Assembly (NCBI RefSeq): GCF_001949145.1
Contig: NW_019091420.1
Coordinates: 761,868 to 773,826, forward strand
Length of the DNA stretch: 11,959 nt
Source: Acanthaster planci
Lineage: Eukaryota; Echinodermata; Asteroidea; Valvatida; Acanthasteridae
Reading direction: 5' to 3'
The position numbers and the translations under genes are program-made. Numbering within the stretch: the stretch's first letter is position 1; each line of letters opens with the position of its first letter. The notes under the pieces are model-generated. The model was given only the letters and a program-made list of their open reading frames with translations, made no database searches and was not told the origin of the DNA. Below are positions 1 through 7,477 of this stretch, piece after piece.

Positions 1-124
1 TCAATATAAATAATCTGGTCCGATGCTTCAAAGTAATTCACTTGGCTTCCTCTTTCAAAATGCCCATGAAAAGTTTCTTTTCAAATCGGAATCATACGTC
101 TGAGAATCGCGAGTCTCTGCCTCC

Positions 125-222
125 CAGAAATGGGGAAGGGTTCTGCAGAAGTTGGGGAGCAGCGTCTCAGAATACTTGGAGAGTTTTTGTGCTGAAGGTT
201 GGAGAATATTTTGCAGAAAATC
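125..222. repeat. degenerate ~22-bp tandem repeat
   Basis: Units start with CAGAA or CTGAA at 125, 146, 168, 192 and 214, so the spacings are 21, 22, 24 and 22 bases. Each unit then has a TTGGGGAG/TTGGAGA-like core followed by a T/G-rich tail. The copies are well diverged. The 64-codon open frame across it (42-236) does not keep phase with the repeat units, so I treat it as non-coding. Confidence 0.5.
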
Positions 223-452
223 ATTTTTGTGCATAAATCTTGGGAATCTTGAGAGAAATGTAATGCACTCTTAGTGTTTAAACTGTTTCTGCCCTTGTGA
301 ACACATGCAAAACATGGCACTCCAGGCAGAATGCTTACGCAGGCTCTGGCGGTGGAAGCGGGGTTAGGGGGCCACCTTTTTGACTGGGTCCTATACTAGG
401 ACGAGGCTTGATGGATCAGCCTACTATTGGCTGGTATCTGATGGTTTCACAA

Positions 453-463
453 CCCCCCCCCCC
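453..463. repeat. poly-C tract
   Basis: An uninterrupted run of 11 C residues. Its length is prone to error and polymorphism in an assembly. No gene is seen around it. Confidence 0.8.
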
Positions 464-504
464 ATTAGAAGATCATTCCCCTGCCAGCGTGTACGCGGGT
501 AGGC

Positions 505-577
505 ATGATGATTCATTGGTTGAGCCACCGGGCCTGCATTCAAGAGGTCCCGGGTTCAAATCCTAGCCCACTCATTT
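505..577 (+). mobile_element. tRNA-derived SINE-like segment (A and B boxes)
   Basis: The segment has internal RNA polymerase III promoter structure. An A-box-like TGATTCATTGG followed by TTGAGC (509-525) resembles a tRNA D arm. A good B box, GGTTCAAATCC, lies at 553-563. Between them, GGGCC (530-534) and GGTCC (546-550) can pair as a five-base anticodon-type stem with an enlarged loop. The T-stem and acceptor stem pair poorly and the 5' acceptor strand does not match the 3' side, so this is not an intact tRNA. It is either a decayed tRNA pseudogene or, more likely, the head of a tRNA-derived SINE whose tail runs into the T-rich sequence before 607. It sits just upstream of the probable exon at 608. 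Confidence 0.55.
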
Positions 578-607
578 TCTGTCGTCTTTGTGGAAACTTG
601 TTCCCAG

Positions 608-709
608 GCTGCCATGTACGGGATGGCGGAGAGCATACCTGACAGGTCCATGGTGGAAGAGTTTGTGCACGGTTACCTGGAGGCATACTACAGCACCAAT
701 AAGGCCTAA
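608..709 (+). CDS. probable terminal coding exon of an unrecognised gene (partial)
   Basis: A 33-codon frame ends in TAA at 707-709 and is preceded by a plausible splice acceptor, TTCCCAG, with AG at 606-607. The peptide looks like real protein: it contains MYGMAESIPDRS and then VEEFVHGYLEAYY, and ends in NKA. It is rich in acidic and aromatic residues with an amphipathic, helix-like spacing, and the DNA is more GC-rich than its flanks. A polyadenylation signal lies 100 bases downstream, as expected for a last exon. The same frame stays open upstream to a TGA at 521-523, but that part is SINE-like sequence, so I place the exon start at 608. The pyrimidine tract is weak, so the acceptor is uncertain. 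An alternative is a small ORF starting at the ATG at 614. I do not recognise the protein family. Upstream exons must lie left of the window, since nothing in 1-600 looks coding. Confidence 0.5.
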   Translation, partial: AAMYGMAESIPDRSMVEEFVHGYLEAYYSTNKA

Positions 710-826
710 AGGACGAAGCGTCTCATCACGAGGCAACATATGCAACCATCTGTGTACCTGTTTGAGAGAGGGTGCTGTGTAGCCTAGTATTTCTGTTCAT
801 CTACTTACATTAAATACATTTGACGA
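710..826 (+). other. 3' UTR of the gene ending at 709
   Basis: About 117 bases separate the TAA stop from the predicted cleavage region after the ATTAAA signal. There is no further in-frame coding continuation. The length is short but normal for an invertebrate 3' UTR. This depends on the terminal-exon call being right. Confidence 0.45.
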
Positions 827-836
827 ATCGTGTGTG
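809..836 (+). terminator. polyadenylation signal (ATTAAA plus GT-rich element)
   Basis: ATTAAA, the commonest variant of AATAAA, is at 809-814. TCGTGTGTG follows at 828-836 and fits the downstream GU-rich element. Cleavage is expected in between, around 820-828. The position, 100 bases after an in-frame stop and before a minisatellite, makes this more convincing than an isolated hexamer. Confidence 0.5.
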
Positions 837-865
837 ATTACAAGAGCAAGGATAGATTCAAGGGG

Positions 866-1288
866 TGGGATCAGGTGCAGTCAGAATTCTACCCCCTTAT
901 TAAGGGCGGAGCAAAGTATTCATTAAACTTGGCTGTTGGAATTCTGCCCCCTTCTTGAGAGGGCAGATCAAAGAATGCACTAAATTTCGCCATCAGAATT
1001 CTGCCCTCTTACTGAGGGCCGATCAAAGTATTCATTGAACTTGGTTGTCGGAATTCTGCCCTCTAATTGGGAGGGCGGATCAAAGTATTCATTAAACTTC
1101 GCTGTCGAAATTCTGCCCCCTTATTGGGACAATGGATCAATGTATGCACTAAACCTCGCCGCCAGAATTATGCCCCTTCACTGATATTGAGGGCGATGAA
1201 GGTATACACCACACTTAGCTAACTGAATTCTGCCTCTTTATGGAGGGGGCGGATCAAGGTATGCACTAAACTTCGCTGTCAGAACGCT
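866..1288. repeat. ~57-bp minisatellite, about seven copies
   Basis: Units are marked by GAATTCTGCC-type starts at 884, 939, 996, 1051, 1108 (as AAATTCT), 1165 and 1225, with a truncated one at 1282. Spacings are 55, 57, 55, 57, 57, 60 and 57 bases. Each unit reads roughly GAATTCTGCCCCCTTATTGA, then GGGCGGATCAAAGTATTCAT, then TAAACTTCGCTGTC. Two unit subtypes are visible, one with TATTCATT and one with TATGCACT. CCCTTA...TGAGGG inside the unit can form a small hairpin. There is no conserved reading frame because the lengths are not multiples of three. The array begins about 40 bases past the predicted polyadenylation site. Confidence 0.9.
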
Positions 1289-2384
1289 TCTTCGACAAAA
1301 TGAACTTTTTAGGGATTACTCCAGAAAGTCTTTCAGGCAATTACAATATCGACAACGTTTTGTCCCTTTCATACACATTGAATGCCTACGTGAGTTTTTA
1401 CACGTTATTGGACACAAACATATCAAGAAATTTGGGCAGATTGTTTACATATAGCTCTATAATAATATAAAGCAATAATGTTTATATTTTATTAGCATTT
1501 GAGCCCGCTGTATAACCGCCTATGGACACCTCGTAAAGTCCACAGACAAAGTAATTATTTTTTGTTTAAATAGGCCTACGTTTTGGATATTTCTTTTTCA
1601 GTCCTGGCGTGCATCATCAGAGGCCTAATCTTTAAGTCTGCAGCCAATTTAAGCAAATCCGTTAGTTCAACATGACCCACATTTCGTAGACGATACTCTC
1701 TGTTGGGTGATGCTGTAGGCCTACATAACTTGGGAACCAGATGGGTGACAGCGCGATTGACCTTGGGTTAAGCGAAAGGGTTTTTTCAGTTGGTACTCGA
1801 ATCAGTCGACCTTTCAAATTCTGAAATGGAAAAAATAGTTTTTTATTTTTAAAAATCTGGGATCCGCCGAAAAACAATTTACTGATATAAAAAATACTCT
1901 TCTTTGTCATCGAATATTTTCTTTAAAAATCTGTGCACCAACTGATAAAAAAGGCCTCCATTAGGTTGCCTTCCATTTGTTTGTTGGGGTATTTGTTTGT
2001 TTTGTTTTTCAATTCATTTCATTCAGTTAATTTGTACTTTTTATGAGAGGAGACTACACTTCCAATTCGATGGGAGCTTCCTTTAAAATAACCCTTAAAA
2101 GTCACTATTATTTTCACGAATTTTTCAAGTTGAGTTTCCCCAGCAAGATACATAAAAATATTTCGCCTTCAGGTCGGACCAGTACTAGGTACACGTACTT
2201 GAACTACATACATCTACATTGTACATGTACTGTGCATTATGCAGTAAGTATGGTGGCCCTGAAGGGACATAAATTCACTTTAGTCATCATCAGGGTATGA
2301 TAACTCTTTCACAGCCCTATTTGGTTAAATTCATTGACAATTAAGTTCAGTTTTTGGTTGAACACTTAAAATTACATCCATTCT
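1289..2384. other. non-coding stretch, no gene recognised
   Basis: AT-rich sequence with homopolymer-like T and A runs (around 1800-1940 and 1980-2040). It has two copies of the TAGGCCTA palindrome (1571-1578 and 1716-1723, the second extended to GTAGGCCTAC) and TACATGTAC-type short palindromes near 2222. Open frames here are short and protein-unlike. I see no splice-flanked exon. Confidence 0.6.
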
Positions 2385-2493
2385 TTCCTGGACAACTGAG
2401 GACACTGTTGTTGTGATGTCATCCAGGGAAAGGCATAGTTCAGTTTATAGGTTTTTCCGTTCACATCGGAACCAACAATTAACTAACTGAAAA
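2385..2493 (+). repeat. dispersed repeat, copy 1 (partner at 9753-9838)
   Basis: Copy 1 shares an ordered series of blocks with copy 2: TTTCCTG, then TGAGG.C.CTGTTG, then TGATGTCAT..AGG, then GGAACCAACA and ACTGAAAA. Order and orientation are the same, with a length difference in the middle. The first part is itself an imperfect inverted repeat (CCTGGA ... TCATCCAGG), which suggests a small non-autonomous element. Its outer limits cannot be fixed from two copies. Confidence 0.55.
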
Positions 2494-2498
2494 GATTG

Positions 2499-2535
2499 AA
2501 GCATCAATTCCTTTATGAAAAAGGGATTGATGCTT
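2499..2535. repeat. 16-bp inverted repeat, 5-base loop
   Basis: AAGCATCAATTCCTTT (2499-2514) and AAAGGGATTGATGCTT (2520-2535) pair over 16 positions with one T/C difference, which would be a G-U pair in RNA. The loop is five bases. It may be the remnant of a small fold-back element. It directly follows dispersed repeat copy 1. Confidence 0.75.
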
Positions 2536-2652
2536 GCTTATTGCTATGCATCAGCAGAAAAGAGAAATTTAGTCCAGCACAATCTGCAAAAAAATAAATA
2601 AAATGCTGGACGTTTTTTGTGTACGAACCAATGTAACACAGGGGCTTACTTC

Positions 2653-2707
2653 CTGGGATGGCGTCACAGTTCTGCTCATGAATATGGAAGCCCTCATTAG
2701 CATAAAA
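2653..2707. repeat. probable short dispersed repeat with TGCTMATGA inverted motif
   Basis: GGCGTCACAGTTCTGCTCATGA is followed after a few bases by TCATTAGCATAA. The TGCTCATGA and TCATTAGCA blocks are inverted copies with one mismatch. The style is that of a repeated intergenic motif. Only one copy is present here, so its repetitive nature is an inference. Confidence 0.3.
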
Positions 2708-2918
2708 CCAAAAGGGAAGTAAATATACCATTTGAAGTAGTGATACAAAAGTTGAAAATAAAGTTAACGGCGACGGGTACATTTTGAAAGTTTGATTGAA
2801 GCTACCCTTGAATGTCTGGCCTCTCGAGTGGTATATCAGGGATTTTGTTTTTGAGGGGCAGGCATGGGGTAGTTACGATTTTTCTGTAAAAACTTCAAAT
2901 CTTTTCTCAACAGTCCAT

Positions 2919-2949
2919 GCGATCGGTTCTGTAACAATAAACCGATCGC
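2919..2949. repeat. 10-bp perfect inverted repeat at left end of fold-back element
   Basis: GCGATCGGTT (2919-2928) and AACCGATCGC (2940-2949) are perfect reverse complements with 11 bases between them. The right copy lies inside the left terminal repeat of the 2935-3207 element and the left copy lies outside it. The true left boundary of the element may therefore be nearer 2919, or the insertion site may itself have been palindromic. Confidence 0.7.
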
Positions 2950-3207
2950 GCCCGCTAAATCACGCGACCTGCAGTGAGTATCACTCCCATACCAAAGTGT
3001 GTATCATTTTTGAGTGATGTTAATAAGCTATAAAGCCGATTTCTGGTGTAGTACCCAGCACTCGTCAGAAGTCTGAGTTCGGTATACTATCGTCGGCTTT
3101 ATTTTTGGTCAATGATACTTATGAACACTGCTTTTTGGTGGACGCCCCGTTTGTTGATATACCTACTTTTTAGGTCGTGCGACTTAGCGGGCGCAATCAG
3201 TTTATTG
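2935..3207. mobile_element. 273-bp fold-back (MITE-like) element
   Basis: The termini are 36-bp inverted repeats: 2935-2970 begins CAATAAACCGAT and 3172-3207 is its reverse complement, with five transition differences and no gaps. Symmetry continues inward. ATAAAGCCGA (3030-3039) pairs exactly with TCGGCTTTAT (3093-3102), followed by an imperfect GTAGTA/TACTAT stretch. The exact centre is TCAGA-AG-TCTGA (3065-3076). The midpoint of the termini (3071) and the midpoint of the central hairpin (3070.5) agree, so the whole element is one decayed palindrome. The stretches 2971-3029 and 3103-3171 have diverged most. No ORF is carried and no clear target-site duplication is visible. All five terminal differences are transitions, which fits age-related decay or RNA-directed change. 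Confidence 0.8.
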
Positions 3208-3566
3208 GCGAGAGGGATACGTATCAGCTGTAATTGTCTTTGAAGTTTACGACACTGAAATTTTATACACAGTAGGCCTATTAATCAAATTATATGCAAA
3301 AAGCGGTAAGACTGATGGATGAGCTTTCTTTGTAATCCTTGCGAGTTTTGAGGGCAGCAGAATGCACGAAAAGTTATATAAATCCGATGGAAAAATTTCA
3401 ACTTAACTTTAGTTGAAATCATTTTGAAGGATTCTAAATATATTCTAATAGTGAAAGCAAATACTGGTGTGATTAGGCCTATTTTCCGTTCTGTGTGTGA
3501 CGGTAAAAACAAACTATTCGCTAGCGTTGGCCCAGGCGCAGGGCGTCATCAGGTTTGGCCAGCCGG

Positions 3567-3660
3567 GAGTCACTTGACTTGGACTCGAGTCACTGTTATT
3601 GTGACTCGTGACTTCTATCAGGTTTTGACTTGTGATTTGACTTTGACTTGCCAAACTTGA
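3567..3660. repeat. GACTC/GAGTC/GACTTG-rich repeat patch 1
   Basis: GAGTC (3567), GACTC (3582), GAGTC (3587) and GACTC (3603), with repeated TGACTTG, lie in about 90 bases. The central part is the palindrome GACTCGAGTC (3582-3591). The patch resembles the second one at 5684-5840, so the motif is dispersed and does not come from one local duplication. Confidence 0.6.
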
Positions 3661-3722
3661 CCTGCTACCATCTCTGATCCATTGGAGTTGATAACGATGT
3701 TCATACGTACCCTTTCCCGGGT

Positions 3723-4181
3723 CGGTGTACGTTTCGTTCATTCGTTTCGATTTGAAAATGAATATCACACAAACAACTCTTTTGCCGTTTTTTTATTAAA
3801 AAACGCAAAACGAGGAAAAAGTCAAAGAAGTCGTTTCTTAATTTTTTTTCCTGTTGAAAACGTAAGTAATCTTGTTTTAAAGTTTAATCCCAATAAATCC
3901 ATTTCGAGGTGACATGGAAGTCTCTGAGCACTTCTCAAGATAAAAGTTACCTTTGCTCCGCCTTTTTACCTTATAAGCAACGAGTTCCTCTGCTTCAGCC
4001 ATGTTTGATTTGATGGCTTACAAAGACGTTTCTTACATTACGCAATGAAAAATGGAACTGTTTTTCATTCTGGGAGCAATAGATTACGCTGTTGTTCGTT
4101 TTTCACTGTGAAAAACGAAAAAGGACGTGATTATCGTTTTTCGTTTTCAAATCGAAAAACGAATGAACAAAACGTGCACGG
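3723..4181. mobile_element. ~460-bp inverted-repeat element rich in CGTTTTTCG motifs
   Basis: The arms at 3723-3761 and 4141-4181 are inverted copies, sharing GTTCATTCG and TCGATTTGAAAA blocks, with four substitutions and a two-base gap. Inside are nested hairpins: CGTTTTTT/AAAAAACG (3786-3805), a 12-bp perfect pair TTCGTTTTTCAC/GTGAAAAACGAA with a one-base loop (4095-4119), and CGTTTTTCG/CGAAAAACG (4135-4161). Similarity may extend a few bases further out through CCC-GGGT/CCCACGTGGT. No transposase frame and no clear target-site duplication are seen. This fits a non-autonomous DNA transposon of unknown superfamily. Confidence 0.65.
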
Positions 4182-4302
4182 ACCACGTGGGGCCCTATAC
4201 TAACAGTTCTGAGTAAAACTCGATTGATCGGTAAGCCATGGAGGTGTCTTTGTCAGATGCAGAGACGGTGTCTGCTGGCGTTTTCTGCTGAAGGGCAAAC
4301 CT

Positions 4303-4347
4303 CGGTAAACGAATCTCGGTACATACCGTTGATTCGTTTTTATACCG
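4303..4347. repeat. compound hairpin, CGGTA...TACCG
   Basis: CGGTAAACGAATC (4303-4315) pairs with GATTCGTTTTTATACCG (4331-4347) except for a four-base insertion. Between them CGGTA-CA-TACCG (4317-4328) forms a second, inner hairpin. A further inverted CGGTAAA/TTTACCG relation links 4303-4309 to 4448-4454, so this may be one end of a ~150-bp palindromic unit. Confidence 0.55.
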
Positions 4348-4405
4348 CTTCGCATTTCCTCGCAGACGACAACGGAAAACAATCTATCGACGGTTTTAGC
4401 CTTTT

Positions 4406-4422
4406 ACTGTTTTTATAACAGT
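4406..4422. repeat. small hairpin ACTGTT/AACAGT
   Basis: ACTGTT (4406-4411) and AACAGT (4417-4422) pair perfectly across a five-base loop, within the palindrome-rich stretch 4303-4454. Confidence 0.5.
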
Positions 4423-4533
4423 CAAACGGTATTGGGATAAATACAGTTTTACCGTGTTCTTGTTTTAATAAAATTATGTACAGAATAAAGATCGGTGACT
4501 TTGCCCTGCAGTTTTACACAACTTAGCAAAACA

Positions 4534-4565
4534 GAAAAAGTCAGTCTTGAGACTGACCGTTTTTC
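4534..4565. repeat. hairpin GAAAAAGTCAGTCT / AGACTGACCGTTTTTC
   Basis: GTCAGTCT (4540-4547) and AGACTGAC (4550-4557) pair perfectly around a two-base TG loop. After a two-base CG bulge, the flanking GAAAAA and TTTTTC extend the stem. The total is about 14 paired bases. It has the look of a bacterial terminator, but the context is eukaryotic and no gene precedes it. Confidence 0.65.
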
Positions 4566-4579
4566 GACTTTGGTGTCAG

Positions 4580-5683
4580 TTTCACGGTCAGCTTGTGGTG
4601 CATTTGTCGCGGTGGGCTAGGGGATGCTGAGGGGCACGCCCTGCACGCGTGAAGGAGTGTGCCCCTGTGTCAGCCGATGAAAGGTAGACGTGAAGGTTGC
4701 CCTTCAAGGAGCAAGAACCCTTTCCTGATTCTAAGGAAGGACGATTTGTAACCACAACACCCTCGTGGTGGACACATAGGGTAGACAGAAACTTGACCAT
4801 GGTGGTGACCTTTGATAAGCCCACCGACTTACAAGGAAATCTAAATTGTTCACCATGTACCAATTAAAACAAATTGCTCAATCCTAACCCCGGCCCGGCC
4901 CAAGTGGAACGCGCACTTTCACTCCTTAGTATTAATCTGATTACGGTGAGTATAATCCCTTAGAAAGCCAGAAAACGTAAATGACAGATATAAGCGTGGA
5001 ATGTCCATGAATGATCTTAGAGACTCTGTCGTGAATCTAGAAATCGACTGCTGCAGCACCGCACCCAACCGAATATATTAGTCAAGTACAATGTTGCCTC
5101 GTCGCATGTTCCTAGTGTCTCTCTTCGTCCAAATAACCTGTCGGCCTACGGTACGACACTACCACCATCCACAGAGCTAGCTGTGCTCTATGCACCGTCA
5201 CTGTCAAGAGATTTTGAATTTGGGTTATGAAACCCCTACGGGACGGTCACTTAGGAATAGAGGGATCCCAATACGACGCTTTTAGCGTCGATCTGCGCAC
5301 TTCCGCGTTTGAAAATGAGGCTGTATGTGACAGCTTCAATTCTTAATTTGATCAGACGATGGAAAGTAAGGAGTCAAGACACAAAATACATAAAGGTATG
5401 TTAAATTCAGACTTTTCAGGCTGAAAAGTTTTGTGGAAGAGTCTTTCAGGATGACTTGACACGTAAAATCGAAAGAAAAAATAACGACAATTGACCACGA
5501 ACTAACGTACCTGCGATGGTCGTGCATCTTGTGCAGTGGGCGTGGTTTAAACTGAAGTGGAGTCACACTTACGAACCGGATACTGTACGTACTGTGTGGA
5601 CTTCGAGCTACGACCAAATAAAAAAATTTGTTTGCTCCACTGTTATCCAATTCCAGTCTTTTTGAACAGAATTGTAATTATTA
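4580..5683. other. non-coding stretch, no gene recognised
   Basis: Mixed-composition sequence. It contains an AGGGGCAC/GTGCCCCT inverted pair (4630-4637 and 4659-4666) and the hairpin CGACGCT-TTT-AGCGTCG (5274-5290). Minus-strand open frames of 91 codons (4588-4863) and 104 codons (5336-5650) have no recognisable domains and lack supporting splice or promoter context, so I do not call them genes. Confidence 0.55.
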
Positions 5684-5840
5684 GAGTCAGTGACTCGACA
5701 TGAGTTGGCGACTCAACTATAGTTGAGTCCTGAGGGGGGGATGGCTCGACTTAACTAATTTCGAGCAAATGACTCGATTCGACCAGAGTCCCTCACCAGA
5801 GGAAATGACTATTGACTTGAGTCCCAGAAACTCAAGGCAA
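5684..5840. repeat. GACTC/GAGTC-rich repeat patch 2 with 20-bp palindrome
   Basis: Seven GACTC or GAGTC pentamers lie in about 140 bases (5684, 5692, 5710, 5725, 5771, 5786, 5819), with related CTCGACTT and ACTTGAGT variants. The stretch 5710-5729 is a perfect 20-bp palindrome with half-site GACTCAACTA. This is the same motif family as 3567-3660, more extended here. Confidence 0.65.
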
Positions 5841-6992
5841 AGTTCTTTACGTAATAAAAGTTGCAACGACTTACACTGTACAGTATAATAACGTTCATGT
5901 CGTGTTATGGGTGTGACCAAGTACATAGAGGTAAACTCACGATGTTCAAAATGACTTCTTTTGCTTTTGAAGACAGTAGGACATTGGCGTATCCGGGGGG
6001 AACTTGCTTCCCCGACAGTTTTTTTTTTACAAAGGATACTTAATAGGTAAAAAGTAATCGGTATATTTTTTAGCACCAAAAGCCACTGAAACCACTGAAC
6101 ACCATGAAATAAAAACAAGGACGTCAGGACCGCGAGGAAGGCTTTTGATACTTTTTTGTCTCGCCGACATCATGTTGAATTGGCCCAAAGCCGCATTCGC
6201 TTTTGAACCCCCATACCAAAGAAGCTGGAAATTATTTATTAGGCCTAGTGGTGTGTTTTGGCACCCTCTATCCAGAAACAGGTTTGTGTCGCTAAAAGCA
6301 ATAACCAGGAACATGTTAATTTAAGGTTGGCTTACAAACCAGAAACGGTTACGTCATCTGACAGCGGTAAGCACAAGGAAGCAGACGACACTGTTGATGA
6401 ACATCATTTTCGCTCAATATTCGGCATGTTGTTTGTGACGTCATATTCGCTTCACTTTTGCATTCGCTCGAAGTGTGAACTGGCCCACTTGGGAAATTAA
6501 CAAAGTTTCTGTGTTGTGAAAGAAAGTCCCGACAGAGACAGATGTTTTTATTTCGGGAGGACGAAAATTGCGGGAACTGTAAATGCCCTGACCAAGACGT
6601 GCATAAGGGTTCCACTTTGCGTTCAGTTCGTCTTGACGTTGACGAATATCACGAGCGTACGCGTATGTATCTCTACGAGGGTGCGCACTCGGCTAATAGA
6701 ATTTGGCTTTACAAGCTGTGAAAATTGAGGAGATCCAATGTTTCGAAACCCTTTCACAGTGGAAACCTGAAAATTGTTGATTCCAAACTTACTTTACTCG
6801 CCCGTAAGTTTGGAATAAAGATCGCATCGTACGGTAGCAGTGCTTCCGAGTGTTTTAAACGTGCGATTAAACACAGTGGGTGCAACCGCCTCGCTGCCTG
6901 CTTAATTTAAAGCCCGCCCTCTCGTAACCCGTTTGCCACGGCGGTCGCTGTGCTCGGTCACAAACGGCTCTGGAGTTGAACCCAAGTGAATT
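5841..6992. other. non-coding stretch, no gene recognised
   Basis: No convincing exon is seen. Visible items are a GGGGAA/TTCCCC hairpin (5997-6013), a TAGGCCTA copy (6240-6247), TTACGTCA (6349-6356) and the full palindromic CRE-type site TGACGTCA (6436-6443), and a 13-bp inverted repeat (6780-6816). Several overlapping open frames of 60-133 codons occupy both strands at once, which is typical of chance frames. Confidence 0.55.
6780..6816. repeat. 13-bp perfect inverted repeat, 11-base loop
   Basis: ATTCCAAACTTAC (6780-6792) and GTAAGTTTGGAAT (6804-6816) are exact reverse complements separated by 11 bases. No larger palindrome surrounds them. The function is unknown. Confidence 0.8.
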
Positions 6993-7000
6993 ATAATAGT
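6993..7000. repeat. 8-bp target-site duplication, left copy (ATAATAGT)
   Basis: Identical to 7878-7885 on the other side of the 7001-7877 element. The perfect match at exactly the outer ends of the terminal repeats fixes the insertion boundaries. Confidence 0.85.
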
Positions 7001-7324
7001 ACGGAAGCGTATAGGAAGCGTATAAGGGCCACTTGCAAAAACAATTTTTCGAGATACTATTTCGCTGCGGCGAGTTAGCTAAAACTAGTTAAATGAAATA
7101 TATTATTTATTTTGTTAAATAATATTGATTGCATTTTAGTTTTAAATTTGAAGTGTTTTAAGCGAATGTCATTTTAAAAAATCCCGTATTTTAGAAGTTT
7201 AGTATATATTTTTCAAAAACTTATCTCAAAATATTATGGAGCTCATTTCTTTTTAGATTCCGAATCGAGTGAATTTTTAATAAGGAGCAAATGAATGTTT
7301 ATATACGCAATGTAATCTCTAGGA

Positions 7325-7361
7325 CTGAATTTTTAAAGTTTGGAATTCTTTAAAAATTCAG
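7325..7361. repeat. 14-bp perfect inverted repeat inside the transposon
   Basis: CTGAATTTTTAAAG (7325-7338) and CTTTAAAAATTCAG (7348-7361) are exact reverse complements around a nine-base loop. It lies in the AT-rich core of the 7001-7877 element. Confidence 0.85.
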
Positions 7362-7409
7362 ACTTTTTTACAACGTAACTGCTTATGTATTTTACGGAAA
7401 TCTCATTTT

Positions 7410-7477
7410 ATCTGAATTAAGAAATCATCTTAATTGAGAAATTATCTGATCTGAGAAAGCATCCGAATTGAGAACGC
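7410..7477. repeat. 17-bp tandem repeat, four copies, inside the transposon
   Basis: Four consecutive 17-base units of the form ATCTGAATTGAGAAATC lie at 7410-7426, 7427-7443, 7444-7460 and 7461-7477, with a fifth partial start ATCC at 7478. The period is exact with no indels, while the bases differ at several positions. Confidence 0.85.

Noticed and set aside
505-577. Functional tRNA gene
   Set aside because: The acceptor stem does not pair, the T-stem has a mismatch and the anticodon loop is oversized. Only the polymerase III box structure is preserved.
866-1288. CRISPR-like array
   Set aside because: The repeated unit is the whole ~57-bp period with diverged copies and no unique spacers. 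This is a eukaryotic minisatellite.
4534-4565. Rho-independent terminator
   Set aside because: The hairpin with a T run has that shape, but the window is eukaryotic and no gene ends upstream of it.
5717-6118. 133-codon open frame on the minus strand
   Set aside because: It has no recognisable domain, overlaps part of the GACTC/GAGTC repeat patch, and has no promoter or splice context. This length is expected by chance in 12 kb of six-frame sequence.
6349-6443. CRE-type sites as a promoter
   Set aside because: TTACGTCA and TGACGTCA are present, but no TATA box, start-site pattern, CpG enrichment or exon accompanies them.
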